Shown here: positions 25,043 through 33,592 of the stretch, piece by piece
How positions within the stretch are numbered: position 1 is the stretch's first letter
Layout of the letters: every line of letters begins with the position of its first letter
Assembly: GCF_030817655.1 (NCBI RefSeq)
Contig: NZ_JAUSZM010000003.1
Coordinates: 3,534,001 to 3,598,000, forward strand
Direction: 5' to 3'
DNA length: 64,000 nucleotides
DNA from: Streptomyces sp. V4I2
Lineage (GTDB): Bacteria > Actinomycetota > Actinomycetes > Streptomycetales > Streptomycetaceae
The notes under the pieces: generated by a model
Told to the model about the DNA's origin: nothing
Database searches by the model: none
Seen by the model: only the letters and a program-made list of their open reading frames with translations
Program-made: the position numbers and the translations under genes

Positions 25043-26155
25043 ATGCGTACTCGCCGAGCCTCACTCGCCGCCATAGCCGGCGCTGCCTCCCTCGCCCTGA
25101 CCCTGTCCGCCTGCGGCCAGAGCGGCGAGGGCGGCAGCGAGGAGGGCTCCGGCAGCTCCGAGGGCGCCACCATCGGCATCGCGATGCCCACCAAGTCCTC
25201 CGAGCGCTGGATCGCCGACGGCAACAACGTCGTCAAGAACCTGGAGTCCAAGGGCTACAAGACCAAGCTGGTCTACGGCGAGGACGACCCGGACCAGCAG
25301 GTCTCCCAGGTCGAGAACCTGATCACGCAGGGAGTCAAGGCGCTGATCATCGCGGCCATCGACAACAAGTCGATGAACAACGTCCTGCAGCAGGCCAAGG
25401 ACGCCGACATCCCGGTGATCTCCTACGACCGCCTTATCCTCGGCACCGAGAACGTCGACTACTACGCCTCCTTCGACAACGAGAAGGTCGGCGAGCTCCA
25501 GGGCAACTACATCGTCGAGAAGCTCGGCCTGAAGGACGGCAGCAAGAAGGGCCCGTTCAACATCGAGCTCTTCGCCGGCTCGAACGACGACAACAACACC
25601 CGCTACTTCTTCCAGGGCGCGATGAACGTCCTGCAGCCCTACATCGACAAGAAGCAGCTCGTCGTCCGGTCCGGCCAGACCAAGCTGACCCAGGTCAGCA
25701 CCCTGCGCTGGGACGGCGGAGTCGCCCAGAAGCGCATGGACGACATCCTGACCTCGGCCTACAAGAGCGAGCGGGTCGACGCGGTCCTGTCGCCCTACGA
25801 CGGCATCTCCATCGGCATCCTCTCCGCGCTGAAGTCGGACGACTACGGCTCCAAGAGCAAGCCGCTGCCGGTCGTCACCGGCCAGGACGCCGAGGTCGCC
25901 TCGGTAAAGTCGATCATCGCGGGCCAGCAGTCGATGACCGTCTACAAGGACACCCGCGAGCTCGCCAAGGTGTCCTCGAACATGGTCGACGCGCTGCTGA
26001 ACGACAAGAAGCCCGAGACGAACGACACCAAGACGTACGACAACGGCTCGAAGGTCGTCCCGGCCTACCTGCTGGAGCCGGTCGCCGTCGACAAGGCCAA
26101 CTACCAGAAGGTCGTCGTCGACTCCGGCTACATCAAGGCAAGCGACCTGAAGTAA
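25043..26155 (+). CDS. chvE: Multiple-monosaccharide-binding lipoprotein, ChvE type
   Basis: A 370-residue CUT2 binding protein. The lipobox LSAC gives Cys24, then an acidic Gly/Ser linker, then the binding fold from TIGIAMPTKSSERWI. SYDRLILGTENVDYYASFDN and LFAGSNDDNNTRYFFQGAM are typical of ChvE/GguA-linked proteins, which bind arabinose, xylose, galactose and glucose. Among ATG codons at 25034, 25037 and 25043, the last was chosen because AAGGA sits 8 bases before it. It heads a three-gene importer operon followed by an aldose epimerase. No promoter was clear in 24898-25042. Confidence 0.92.
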   Translation: MRTRRASLAAIAGAASLALTLSACGQSGEGGSEEGSGSSEGATIGIAMPTKSSERWIADGNNVVKNLESKGYKTKLVYGEDDPDQQVSQVENLITQGVKALIIAAIDNKSMNNVLQQAKDADIPVISYDRLILGTENVDYYASFDNEKVGELQGNYIVEKLGLKDGSKKGPFNIELFAGSNDDNNTRYFFQGAMNVLQPYIDKKQLVVRSGQTKLTQVSTLRWDGGVAQKRMDDILTSAYKSERVDAVLSPYDGISIGILSALKSDDYGSKSKPLPVVTGQDAEVASVKSIIAGQQSMTVYKDTRELAKVSSNMVDALLNDKKPETNDTKTYDNGSKVVPAYLLEPVAVDKANYQKVVVDSGYIKASDLK

Positions 26156-26188
26156 CCGCCACCCCCCTAGTGATTGGAAGGCACGACC

Positions 26189-27739
26189 ATGGCGGGACCC
26201 GTCCTGGAAATGCGCTCGATCGTCAAGACCTTTCCCGGCGTAAAAGCGCTGTCGGACGTCACACTGACCGTCCAGCAGGGCGAGGTCCATGCCATCTGCG
26301 GGGAGAACGGCGCCGGCAAGTCGACCTTGATGAAGGTCCTCTCCGGCGTCCACCCGCACGGCACGTACGAGGGCGAGATCCTTTTCGAGGGTGACGTCTG
26401 CGAGTTCAAGGACATCCGGGCCAGTGAGCATCACGGCATCGTGATCATTCACCAGGAGCTGGCCCTGGTGCCCTACCTCTCCCTCGCGGAGAACATCTTC
26501 CTCGGCAACGAGCACGCCGCGCGCGGGTTCATCAACTGGAACGACACCCTCAAGCACGCCAGCGAGCTGCTGCGCCGGGTCGGTCTCTCCGACCACCCGG
26601 AGACCCGCGTCGCCGACATCGGCGTGGGCAAGCAGCAGCTCGTGGAGATCGCCAAGGCGCTGTCCAAGAAGGTGAAGCTGCTCATCCTCGACGAGCCGAC
26701 CGCGGCTCTGAACGACGAGGACAGCGGCAAACTCCTGGATCTCATCCTGGAGTTGAAGAAGCAGGGCATCACCGCGATCATCATCTCCCACAAGCTGAAC
26801 GAGATCCGCAAGGTCGCCGACTCGGTGACGATCCTGCGGGACGGGCGCACCATCGAGACGCTCGACGTGAAGGCGGCGGAGACGACCGAGGACAGGATCA
26901 TCAGCGGGATGGTCGGCCGCGACCTGGAGAACCGCTTCCCGGAGCGCTCCCCGCACGAGCCGGAGGAAGACCAGGCGCCCGCCCTGGAGGTCCGCAACTG
27001 GACCGTGCACCACCCGATCGACCAGCAGCGCAAGGTGGTCGACGACGTGTCGCTCCAGGTGCGCCGCGGGGAGATCGTCGGCATCGCGGGCCTCATGGGC
27101 GCCGGCCGCACCGAACTCGCGATGAGCGTCTTCGGGCGCTCCTACGGCCGGTACGCGGGCGGCACGGTCCTCAAGGACGGCACGGAGATCCGTACGAAGT
27201 CCGTCCCGGAGGCGGTCAAGCACGGCATCGCGTACGTCACCGAGGACCGCAAGCACTACGGCCTCAACCTCATCGACACCATCGGGCGGAACATCTCGCT
27301 CAGCGCGCTGGGCAAGGTCGCCAAGCGCGGTGTGGTCGACGAGCACGAGGAACGGCAGGTCGCCGAGGGCTTCCGCAAGTCCATGAACATCAAGGCACCG
27401 ACCGTCTTCGAGCCGGTGGGCAAGCTGTCCGGCGGCAACCAGCAGAAGGTCGTCCTCAGCAAGTGGATCTTCGCGGGTCCCGACGTACTGATCCTGGACG
27501 AGCCGACGCGCGGTATCGACGTCGGCGCCAAGTACGAGATCTACACGGTCATCGACCAGCTGGCCGCCCAGGGCAAGGCGGTCGTCTTCATCTCCTCGGA
27601 GCTGCCGGAGCTGCTGGGCATGTGTGACCGCATCTACACGATGGCCGCGGGGCGGCTGACCGGTGAGTTCTCGCGGGCCGAGGCCTCGCAGGAATCACTG
27701 ATGCGCCAGATGACAAAGGACAAAGAGGTAACCCGATGA
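26189..27739 (+). CDS. mmsA: Monosaccharide ABC transporter ATPase, MmsA/GguA type
   Basis: A 516-residue tandem ABC ATPase. Domain 1 has GENGAGKST and LLILDEPTAALN; domain 2 has GLMGAGRTEL, KLSGGNQQKV and VLILDEPTRGID. TEDRKHYGLNLID in domain 2 is typical of the MmsA/XylG group. The start at 26189 (MAGPVLEM) follows GGAAGG. It is the second gene of the ChvE-type operon, 33 bases after the binding protein and overlapping the permease by ATGA. It energises import of monosaccharides at the membrane. Confidence 0.93.
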   Translation: MAGPVLEMRSIVKTFPGVKALSDVTLTVQQGEVHAICGENGAGKSTLMKVLSGVHPHGTYEGEILFEGDVCEFKDIRASEHHGIVIIHQELALVPYLSLAENIFLGNEHAARGFINWNDTLKHASELLRRVGLSDHPETRVADIGVGKQQLVEIAKALSKKVKLLILDEPTAALNDEDSGKLLDLILELKKQGITAIIISHKLNEIRKVADSVTILRDGRTIETLDVKAAETTEDRIISGMVGRDLENRFPERSPHEPEEDQAPALEVRNWTVHHPIDQQRKVVDDVSLQVRRGEIVGIAGLMGAGRTELAMSVFGRSYGRYAGGTVLKDGTEIRTKSVPEAVKHGIAYVTEDRKHYGLNLIDTIGRNISLSALGKVAKRGVVDEHEERQVAEGFRKSMNIKAPTVFEPVGKLSGGNQQKVVLSKWIFAGPDVLILDEPTRGIDVGAKYEIYTVIDQLAAQGKAVVFISSELPELLGMCDRIYTMAAGRLTGEFSRAEASQESLMRQMTKDKEVTR

Positions 27740-28980
27740 GCACGGACCTGACCGCCAAGACGCCGGCCCCCGCGCCGCCCGGCAAGGGCGGTTCGGCAAC
27801 CGGTGACAGCCTGCTGCACCTGATGCTGGACGGCATGCGCCGCAACATGCGGCAGTACGGCATGCTGTTCGCCCTCGGTCTGATCGTGGTGCTGTTCGCC
27901 GTATGGACCAACGGTGACCTGCTGCTGCCGCGCAACGTCTCCAACCTGGTCCTGCAGAACAGCTACATCCTGATCCTCGCGATCGGCATGATGCTCGTCA
28001 TCATCGCGGGCCACATCGACCTGTCGGTCGGCTCGCTGACGGCGTTCGTGGGCGCGGTGGGAGCCGTGCTGATGGTCAACCACGACATCCCCTGGCCCAT
28101 CGCCCTGGTGATGTGTCTGGCCATCGGAGCGGCGGCCGGTGCCGCGCAAGGGTTCCTCATCGCGTATCTCGGCATCCCGTCGTTCATCGTGACACTGGCG
28201 GGCATGCTGACCTTCCGCGGGCTCACGGAGATCTTCCTGGAGGGCCAGACCATCGGCCCGTTCCCGGAGGGCCTGCAGAAGGTCGCCAACAGCTTCCTGC
28301 CCGAGGTCGGCCCGGACACCAACTACCACAACCTCACCCTGCTGCTCGGTCTCGCGGTGATCGTGTTCGTGGTGCTCCAGGAGCTCCGCGACCGCAAGCG
28401 GCAGCAGGAGTTCGCCCTCGAGGTGCCGCCCGCCAAGCTCTTCGCGCTCAAGCTCGTCGCGCTGGTGGCCGCGGTGCTCACCGTCACGATGCTGCTCGCC
28501 AGCTACAAGGGCGCCCCGATCGTGCTGCTGATCCTCGGCATCCTGGTCGTCGGCTTCGGCTACATCATGCGCAACGCGATCATCGGCCGGCACATCTACG
28601 CGATCGGCGGCAACCTGCCCGCCGCCAAGCTGTCGGGCGTCAAGGACAAGAAGGTCACCTTCCTCGTCTTCCTCAACATGGGCATGCTCGCGGCCCTGGC
28701 GGGTCTGGTCTTCGCCGCCCGCTTCAACGCGGCCTCGCCCAAGGCCGGCCTCAACTTCGAGCTGGAGGCCATCGCGGCCTCCTTCATCGGCGGCGCGTCG
28801 ATGAGCGGCGGTGTGGGTACCGTCCTCGGCGCGATCATCGGTGGTGTGGTCCTGGGCGTGCTGAACAACGGCATGAACCTGGTCGGCATCGGCACCGACT
28901 GGCAGCAGGTCATCAAGGGCCTGGTACTGCTGGCGGCGGTCGGATTCGACGTCTGGAACAAGCGCAAGGTCGGTTCGTAA
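27736..28980 (+). CDS. mmsB: Monosaccharide ABC transporter permease, MmsB/GguB type
   Basis: A 414-residue CUT2 permease with about eleven hydrophobic spans. IGMMLVIIAGHIDLSVGSLT and IGGASMSGGVGTVLGAIIG are the family motifs. The long central hydrophilic loop (LQELRDRKRQQEFALEV) is typical of the GguB/XylH branch. It overlaps the ATPase by ATGA and ends before a strong hairpin. It should form a homodimeric pore for ChvE-delivered sugars. Confidence 0.93.
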   Translation: MSTDLTAKTPAPAPPGKGGSATGDSLLHLMLDGMRRNMRQYGMLFALGLIVVLFAVWTNGDLLLPRNVSNLVLQNSYILILAIGMMLVIIAGHIDLSVGSLTAFVGAVGAVLMVNHDIPWPIALVMCLAIGAAAGAAQGFLIAYLGIPSFIVTLAGMLTFRGLTEIFLEGQTIGPFPEGLQKVANSFLPEVGPDTNYHNLTLLLGLAVIVFVVLQELRDRKRQQEFALEVPPAKLFALKLVALVAAVLTVTMLLASYKGAPIVLLILGILVVGFGYIMRNAIIGRHIYAIGGNLPAAKLSGVKDKKVTFLVFLNMGMLAALAGLVFAARFNAASPKAGLNFELEAIAASFIGGASMSGGVGTVLGAIIGGVVLGVLNNGMNLVGIGTDWQQVIKGLVLLAAVGFDVWNKRKVGS

Positions 28981-29000
28981 ACGACCGGGCCAGAGCCCAG

Positions 29001-29024
29001 GGGCCCCGCCGGCAGGCGGGGCCC
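29001..29024 (+). terminator. Hairpin plus T-tract after the mmsB-like gene
   Basis: GGGCCCCGCC (29001-29010) and GGCGGGGCCC (29015-29024) form a perfect stem with a GGCA loop and a short T run. It lies between the permease and the epimerase, so epimerase expression may depend on read-through or its own promoter. Confidence 0.82.
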
Positions 29025-29053
29025 TTTCCACTTCCACGGGAGGCAGGAAGCCG

Positions 29054-30100
29054 GTGAAGTCGCTCTTCGGCAAGCTCGCCGACGGCACGGAGGTCCACAG
29101 CTGGACCCTGGAGAACGGCGGCACCCGCCTGAAGGTCCTCTCCTGGGGCGGCGTCGTCCAGTCCCTGGAGATCCCGGACCGCGAGGGCCGGTACGCCAAC
29201 GTCTCCCTGGGCTTCGACACCATCGAGGACTACGTCGCGGGGAGCCCGTACTTCGGCGCGCTGATCGGCCGCTACGGCAACCGCATCGCCGAGGGCCGGT
29301 TCACCCTGGACGGCGAGAGCCACCAGGTGGACGTCAACGACGGCGCCAACAGCCTGCACGGCGGCGCCCAGGGCTTCGACAAGCGGGTGTGGGACGTCGA
29401 GCCGTTCACCGCGGGCTCCGACGTCGGCCTGTACCTGTACCTCACGAGCGCCGACGGCGAGATGGGCTACCCCGGCACTCTCGCGACGAAGGTGACGTAC
29501 ACCCTCACCGGGCAGGGCGACTGGCGCATCGACTACGAGGCGACCACCGACAAGCCCACGGTCGTCAACCTCACGAGCCACGTCTACTGGAACCTGGCCG
29601 GCGAGAGCAGCGGCAGCATCTACGACCACGAGCTGGAGATCGCGGCCTCCCGCTACACGCCGGTCGACTCGGGGCTGATCCCCACCGGGGAGATGGCGGA
29701 CGTGGCGGGCACCCCCTTCGACTTCCGGCGCCCCAAGACGGTCGGCGAGGACCTCCGGGCCGCCCACCCGCAGCTGCTGTACAGCAAGGGCATCGACCAC
29801 AACTACGTCCTCGACAAGGGGATCACGAGCGAGCCGGAGCACATCGCGACGCTGAAGGACCCGTCCTCCGGGCGGACCATGAGGATCGCGACGACCGAGC
29901 CGGGCCTGCAGTTCTACTCCGGCAACTTCCTCGACGGCACCCTCGTGGGCAGCGGCGGCACCGTCTACCGCCAGGGCGACGCCCTCTGCCTGGAGACCCA
30001 GCACTTCCCGGACTCGCCGAACCAGCCGTCATTCCCCTCTACGATGCTGCGACCTGGGCAGACGTACCGGACGACGACAGTGCACTCGTTCCACGCATGA
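29054..30100 (+). CDS. galM: Aldose 1-epimerase, second copy
   Basis: A 348-residue mutarotase from GTG at 29054 with GGGAGG upstream. GRYGNRIAEGRF, NDGANSLHGGAQGFDKRVW, VNLTSHVYWNLAG and the C-terminal ETQHFPDSPNQPSFPSTML mark the family. It carries a longer loop around VGEDLRAAHPQLLYSKGIDHNYV than the copy at 688-1659. Placed after the monosaccharide importer, it would equilibrate anomers of imported arabinose, galactose or glucose. Confidence 0.93.
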   Translation: MKSLFGKLADGTEVHSWTLENGGTRLKVLSWGGVVQSLEIPDREGRYANVSLGFDTIEDYVAGSPYFGALIGRYGNRIAEGRFTLDGESHQVDVNDGANSLHGGAQGFDKRVWDVEPFTAGSDVGLYLYLTSADGEMGYPGTLATKVTYTLTGQGDWRIDYEATTDKPTVVNLTSHVYWNLAGESSGSIYDHELEIAASRYTPVDSGLIPTGEMADVAGTPFDFRRPKTVGEDLRAAHPQLLYSKGIDHNYVLDKGITSEPEHIATLKDPSSGRTMRIATTEPGLQFYSGNFLDGTLVGSGGTVYRQGDALCLETQHFPDSPNQPSFPSTMLRPGQTYRTTTVHSFHA

Positions 30101-30162
30101 CCCTCTTCACAGGTGGCGCACAAGTTCTTACCCGTTTCTCAGCGGTTGAACAGTGCCACCCC

Positions 30163-30264
30163 AGCCTCCGTATGTAAGGGCGGCCCGTGCTCCCCCGCGC
30201 GGGCCACCCAAGACGACGGGCCCGGTCGTCCCCACCGGGCCCGCCCCATACGGAGGCTCCCTTG
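30163..30264 (+). promoter_or_regulatory. Structured leader that can hide the aminotransferase ribosome site
   Basis: AGCCTCCGTATG (30163-30174) is the exact reverse complement of CATACGGAGGCT (30247-30258), which contains the GGAGG ribosome site (30252-30256) of the TTG at 30262. A GGGC/GCCC pair extends the closing stem after a 3-nt bulge. Inside lie two hairpins: GGCCCG/CGGGCC (30182-30205) and GGGCCCGGT/ACCGGGCCC (30218-30242). The whole resembles a three-way junction closed by an anti-ribosome-site stem, as in translational riboswitches. It matches no riboswitch class I know. A weak TTGAAC...TATGTA promoter at 30146-30176 would start inside the left arm, so the true start point matters. 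Confidence 0.55.
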
Positions 30265-31923
30265 GCTGACAACGTCACCTCGCTGTTCCGCAGCACCGCG
30301 GCGCACAGCCCGTCGATGGCGGCGCTGACCCGTGAGGGCGGCGAAGGGGCCGGCCCGGTCGACTTCTGTATCCCCTGCAACCCCTACTTCCCCACTCCCG
30401 CCATGTTCGACGACATGGCGGCCCGGTTGCGGGACATCATCACGTACTACCCGAGCAGCGCCGACACCATCACGGCCGAGCTGTGCAGTCTGCTCCAACT
30501 CCCGCCGCAGTGCGTGGCGATGGGCAACGGTTCCACCGAACTCATCACCTGGATCGACCACCTGATGGTGCGCGAGTCCCTCGCCATCCCCGTCCCCACC
30601 TTCGGCCGCTGGACCGACCAGCCGATGGAGACCGGCAAGCGGGTCGACATGTTCCCGCTCCAGGAGTCCAGCGGCTTCGCCCTGGACCTCGCCCAGTACG
30701 CCGAGTTCATCCGCGCCCGCGGCACCCGGGTGGCCGTCATCTGCAACCCGAACAACCCCGACGGCGGCTTCCTGCACAAGCACGCGGTCGTGCAGTTCAT
30801 GGACGCCATGGCCGACCTGGACCTGGTCGTGATCGACGAGTCGTTCCTGGAGTTCGCGGACGCGGAGGTCGAGCCGAGCGTCGTCCACGAGGCCATGCTG
30901 CGGCCCAACGTGGTCGTCCTGCGCAGCCTCGGCAAGAACTTCGGCCTGCACGGCATACGGTTCGGCTACCTGGTCGCCAACCCGGCCCTGGCGGGCCGGA
31001 TCCGCTCGATGCTCCCCAAGTGGAACCTCAATTCCTTCGCCGAGCACGTGGTGTTCATCCTGAAGGAGCACGGCGCCGAGTACGCGCAGAGCCTCCAGCA
31101 GGTCCGCCGCGACCGGCTGGACATGGCCGGCCAGCTCGCGAACCTGCCCGGCCTGACCGTCTACCCCTCCCAGGGGAACTTCCTCTTCGTACGCCTGCCG
31201 GTGGGCGCCGAAGGCACCGTGGTCCGGGACCGGATGCTCACCGAGCACCGGATCCTCGTCCGCGAGTGCGGCAACAAGATCGGCTCCTCAAGCCGCTTCC
31301 TGCGACTCGTGGTGCGCCCCCAGGTGGACGTGCGTCGCCTGGTGTCCGGCCTGGAACAGGTGCTCTACGGGACCAGGAGGGGAGCCGCCGTGCCCGAGCT
31401 GGCTACAGGGACCAGCTACAGCTCGGGTACGGCGGCAGTTGACCGGTTGGTCGGTGCCACCAACGGCGCCGGCATGCAGGGCCTCGCCGCTCAGGCCATG
31501 GCCGCCGCGCCGGGGTTCTCGTCCGCCCCGTCCGTCGGCGCCGGCATGCCGATGCCCGCCGCGGCGCAGACCGCTCAGCCGGGTCAGCCGTTCGGGGCCG
31601 GGATGCCGATGCCGGCGGTGGCCCAGGCAGCCCCGCAGCCGGTCGGCTACCCGGCCCCGACTCCGGTACCGCCGCAGATGCCCACTCCCGCTCCGATGCC
31701 CGCGCCCATGCCCGCTCCGATGCCCGCGGCGGCCGCCGCACCCGCCGCCGCGATGGGGCAGACCCCGCCGGGCGTCCCGGCCCGCGGCGGCCTCACCGCC
31801 GCCCAGGTCCGCGGCATGACCGCCCCGAGCTCCTCCGCCCAGGACCTGACGGCGGCCCCGGCGACCGGCTGGCCCAACGCCCAGAGCTGGCCGAACGCGG
31901 CGGGGATGGGCCAGGCCGGCTGA
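30262..31923 (+). CDS. HisC-like PLP aminotransferase with long low-complexity tail
   Basis: A 553-residue protein from TTG at 30262 with GGAGG six bases upstream. Residues 1-370 are a fold-type I aminotransferase close to histidinol-phosphate aminotransferase: GNGSTELI, VAVICNPNNPDGGF, the Asp of LVVIDESFLEFAD, the PLP lysine K225 in RSLGKNFGLHGIRFGY, and the substrate Arg in SRFLRLVVRPQ. Residues 375-553 are Ala/Pro/Met/Gln/Gly-rich, with GAGMPMPA twice and APMPAPMPAPMP runs, ending in Trp-Pro-Asn repeats. Such a tail is unusual for this family. The core may transaminate an amino acid or phosphono/phosphate substrate; there are no histidine genes nearby. Confidence 0.85.
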   Translation: MADNVTSLFRSTAAHSPSMAALTREGGEGAGPVDFCIPCNPYFPTPAMFDDMAARLRDIITYYPSSADTITAELCSLLQLPPQCVAMGNGSTELITWIDHLMVRESLAIPVPTFGRWTDQPMETGKRVDMFPLQESSGFALDLAQYAEFIRARGTRVAVICNPNNPDGGFLHKHAVVQFMDAMADLDLVVIDESFLEFADAEVEPSVVHEAMLRPNVVVLRSLGKNFGLHGIRFGYLVANPALAGRIRSMLPKWNLNSFAEHVVFILKEHGAEYAQSLQQVRRDRLDMAGQLANLPGLTVYPSQGNFLFVRLPVGAEGTVVRDRMLTEHRILVRECGNKIGSSSRFLRLVVRPQVDVRRLVSGLEQVLYGTRRGAAVPELATGTSYSSGTAAVDRLVGATNGAGMQGLAAQAMAAAPGFSSAPSVGAGMPMPAAAQTAQPGQPFGAGMPMPAVAQAAPQPVGYPAPTPVPPQMPTPAPMPAPMPAPMPAAAAAPAAAMGQTPPGVPARGGLTAAQVRGMTAPSSSAQDLTAAPATGWPNAQSWPNAAGMGQAG

Positions 31924-31929
31924 GACCGG

Positions 31930-32150
31930 TCTCGCCCCCGCCGCCCCTTCCCGTTCCCGACCTTCTGGGGCTCCGCCCCCAAACCCCCGCTCCTCAAACG
32001 CCGGAGGGGCTGAAATCAGCCCGTCTGGGGGTCCCCCTCTGGGGGAGTTTGAGGACGAGGCCCGTTCAGGGCCGAAGGGGGGTCTGGGGGCGCAGCCCCC
32101 AGGGACGGGACGGGAAGGGGCGGCGGGGGCGAGAATCCGCCCCTGGTGGG
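31930..32150. repeat. Inverted pair of GC-rich intergenic repeats
   Basis: The gap between convergent genes holds two copies of the 6380-6488 element, facing each other. Copy 1 (about 31935-32012) contains CTGGGGCTCCGCCCCCA and CTCAAACGCCGGAGGGGCTG. Copy 2 (about 32035-32140) is inverted and holds CTGGGGGC-GCA-GCCCCCAG (32084-32102). The pair could fold as a large cruciform and acts as a bidirectional terminator. Confidence 0.82.
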
Positions 32151-32155
32151 CTGTC

Positions 32156-33592
32156 CTAAACCGGGTTGAGCCTCCACTGCTGGCAGGTGTTGTTCAGCCA
32201 CGACCACTGGCGTACGTCGGCCGAGTCCGCGGTGGAGCAGTTCTCGACGTCGGCGACCTTGCCGGTGGCCTGGTTCACGATCCTGACGTAGCCGCCGTCG
32301 GTGGCGAGGAACCGGAACCGCTGGCAGGTGTTGTTCAGCCAGGACCACTGGCGCAGGTCGGCCCCGTCGGCGGCGGAGCATTCGGCCGTGTCGAGCACCT
32401 TGCCGCTCGCCACGTTCACCAGCCGGCTGGTGTCGTCGCCCTGATCCTGGATCCGCCACTTCTGGTTGTTGCCGCCGCTGCACGCGTACTGCTGGACATT
32501 GGCACCGTCGGCCGTCGAACTCCCTGCGACGTCCAGGCACTTGCCGCTGTTGCGGTTGCTGATGGTGTACGTCGTCGAGGCGGCGGACGGCTCACCGGAC
32601 GGCCCGGTCATGCTCGCCCCGAGCGCGACCGGCGTACCGAGGTTCGGCGTGCCGTCCGCGTTCCAGGTGAACTTCTGCGCCCGCGTCGTACGCCCGTTGT
32701 CGCAGCCGTCCGAGGCGGAGTCGTTGGCGTGGTAGACGATCCAGTTCTCGGTGCCGTCGGGCGAGGTGAAGAACCCGTTGTGCCCGGGCCCGTAGACCCC
32801 GGCCGCGTCGTTCCGCTGGAACACCGGCGTGGACTTCTTCGTCCAGGAGGACGCGGACAGCGGATCGGACCCGGTGAGGGTGAGCTGGCCGAGCTTGTAG
32901 TCGGGGGTCCAGCAGCCGCTCGCCGAGTAGATCAGGAAGGTCTTGCCGCCGCGCTGGAGGATCTCCGGCCCCTCGTTGACCGTACCGCCGGACCTCTCCC
33001 AGGAGTTGGTCGGCGTGGAGATGGTGGAGAAGCCGGTGGCGAGGGTGTACGGGTTGGACATCCGCGCCGCGACGAGGTTCTGTGTGCCTCCTCCGGTCGC
33101 GCTGCCGAACAGGTACAGCTGCCCGTTGATGGTGGCGACCGTCGGATCCAGCATCCAGGCGGAGTTGAGCTGGTTCTTGTACGTGTACGGGCCCATCGGA
33201 TCCGAGCCCGCGCTCTCCAGGACGTGGGTGCGCTGTGTCGGGTTGTAGTCGGAGACGTTCTGCCCGGCGACGTAGTACAGGTACCAGCGGCCGTTGAGGA
33301 AGTGGAGCTCGGGCGCCCAGGTGTTGAAGCCCGGGGAGGCGGCGTCGCCCTTCCACACCTGGACGCTGGGCGCGGTGGCCAGGCCGGCGAGGGTGGCGGA
33401 CTTGCGCATGGTGATGACGTCGGTCCAACTCGTCGTCACCATGTAGTAGTTGCCGTTGTAGAACGAGATCCAGGGGTCGGCGCCCTTCTGCGTCTTGATC
33501 GCGTTGGTGAATGACGCCGCGCTCGCGGACGACTGCCCGAGCGACAGGGCCAGCAGCAGCGCTGCCAGCAGGGTCAGTATGCGACGGGCCAT
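32156..33592 (-). CDS. Secreted GH43 arabinofuranosidase with ricin-type lectin domain
   Basis: A 478-residue enzyme. The signal peptide ends near ASAAS (residue 28). The GH43 five-blade domain runs 30-340: catalytic Asp in KGADPWISFYNG, second Asp in WMLDPTVATING, and the acid Glu in VNEGPEILQRGG. The opening resembles GH43 subfamily 26 exo-1,5-alpha-L-arabinofuranosidases. Residues 350-478 are a beta-trefoil (RICIN/CBM13) with three repeats ending NQKWRI, CQRFRF and CQQWRL. It should release arabinose from arabinan chains outside the cell while the lectin domain holds the polysaccharide. Its start lies 19 bases inside the upstream GH43 gene, so the two form an operon. Confidence 0.9.
   Translation of the reverse strand: MARRILTLLAALLLALSLGQSSASAASFTNAIKTQKGADPWISFYNGNYYMVTTSWTDVITMRKSATLAGLATAPSVQVWKGDAASPGFNTWAPELHFLNGRWYLYYVAGQNVSDYNPTQRTHVLESAGSDPMGPYTYKNQLNSAWMLDPTVATINGQLYLFGSATGGGTQNLVAARMSNPYTLATGFSTISTPTNSWERSGGTVNEGPEILQRGGKTFLIYSASGCWTPDYKLGQLTLTGSDPLSASSWTKKSTPVFQRNDAAGVYGPGHNGFFTSPDGTENWIVYHANDSASDGCDNGRTTRAQKFTWNADGTPNLGTPVALGASMTGPSGEPSAASTTYTISNRNSGKCLDVAGSSTADGANVQQYACSGGNNQKWRIQDQGDDTSRLVNVASGKVLDTAECSAADGADLRQWSWLNNTCQRFRFLATDGGYVRIVNQATGKVADVENCSTADSADVRQWSWLNNTCQQWRLNPV

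Noticed and set aside
30146..30176. Promoter TTGAAC-19-TATGTA before the aminotransferase
   Set aside because: The spacing is long and the -10 poor. Not annotated as a promoter, but recorded because it would weaken the leader-RNA model.
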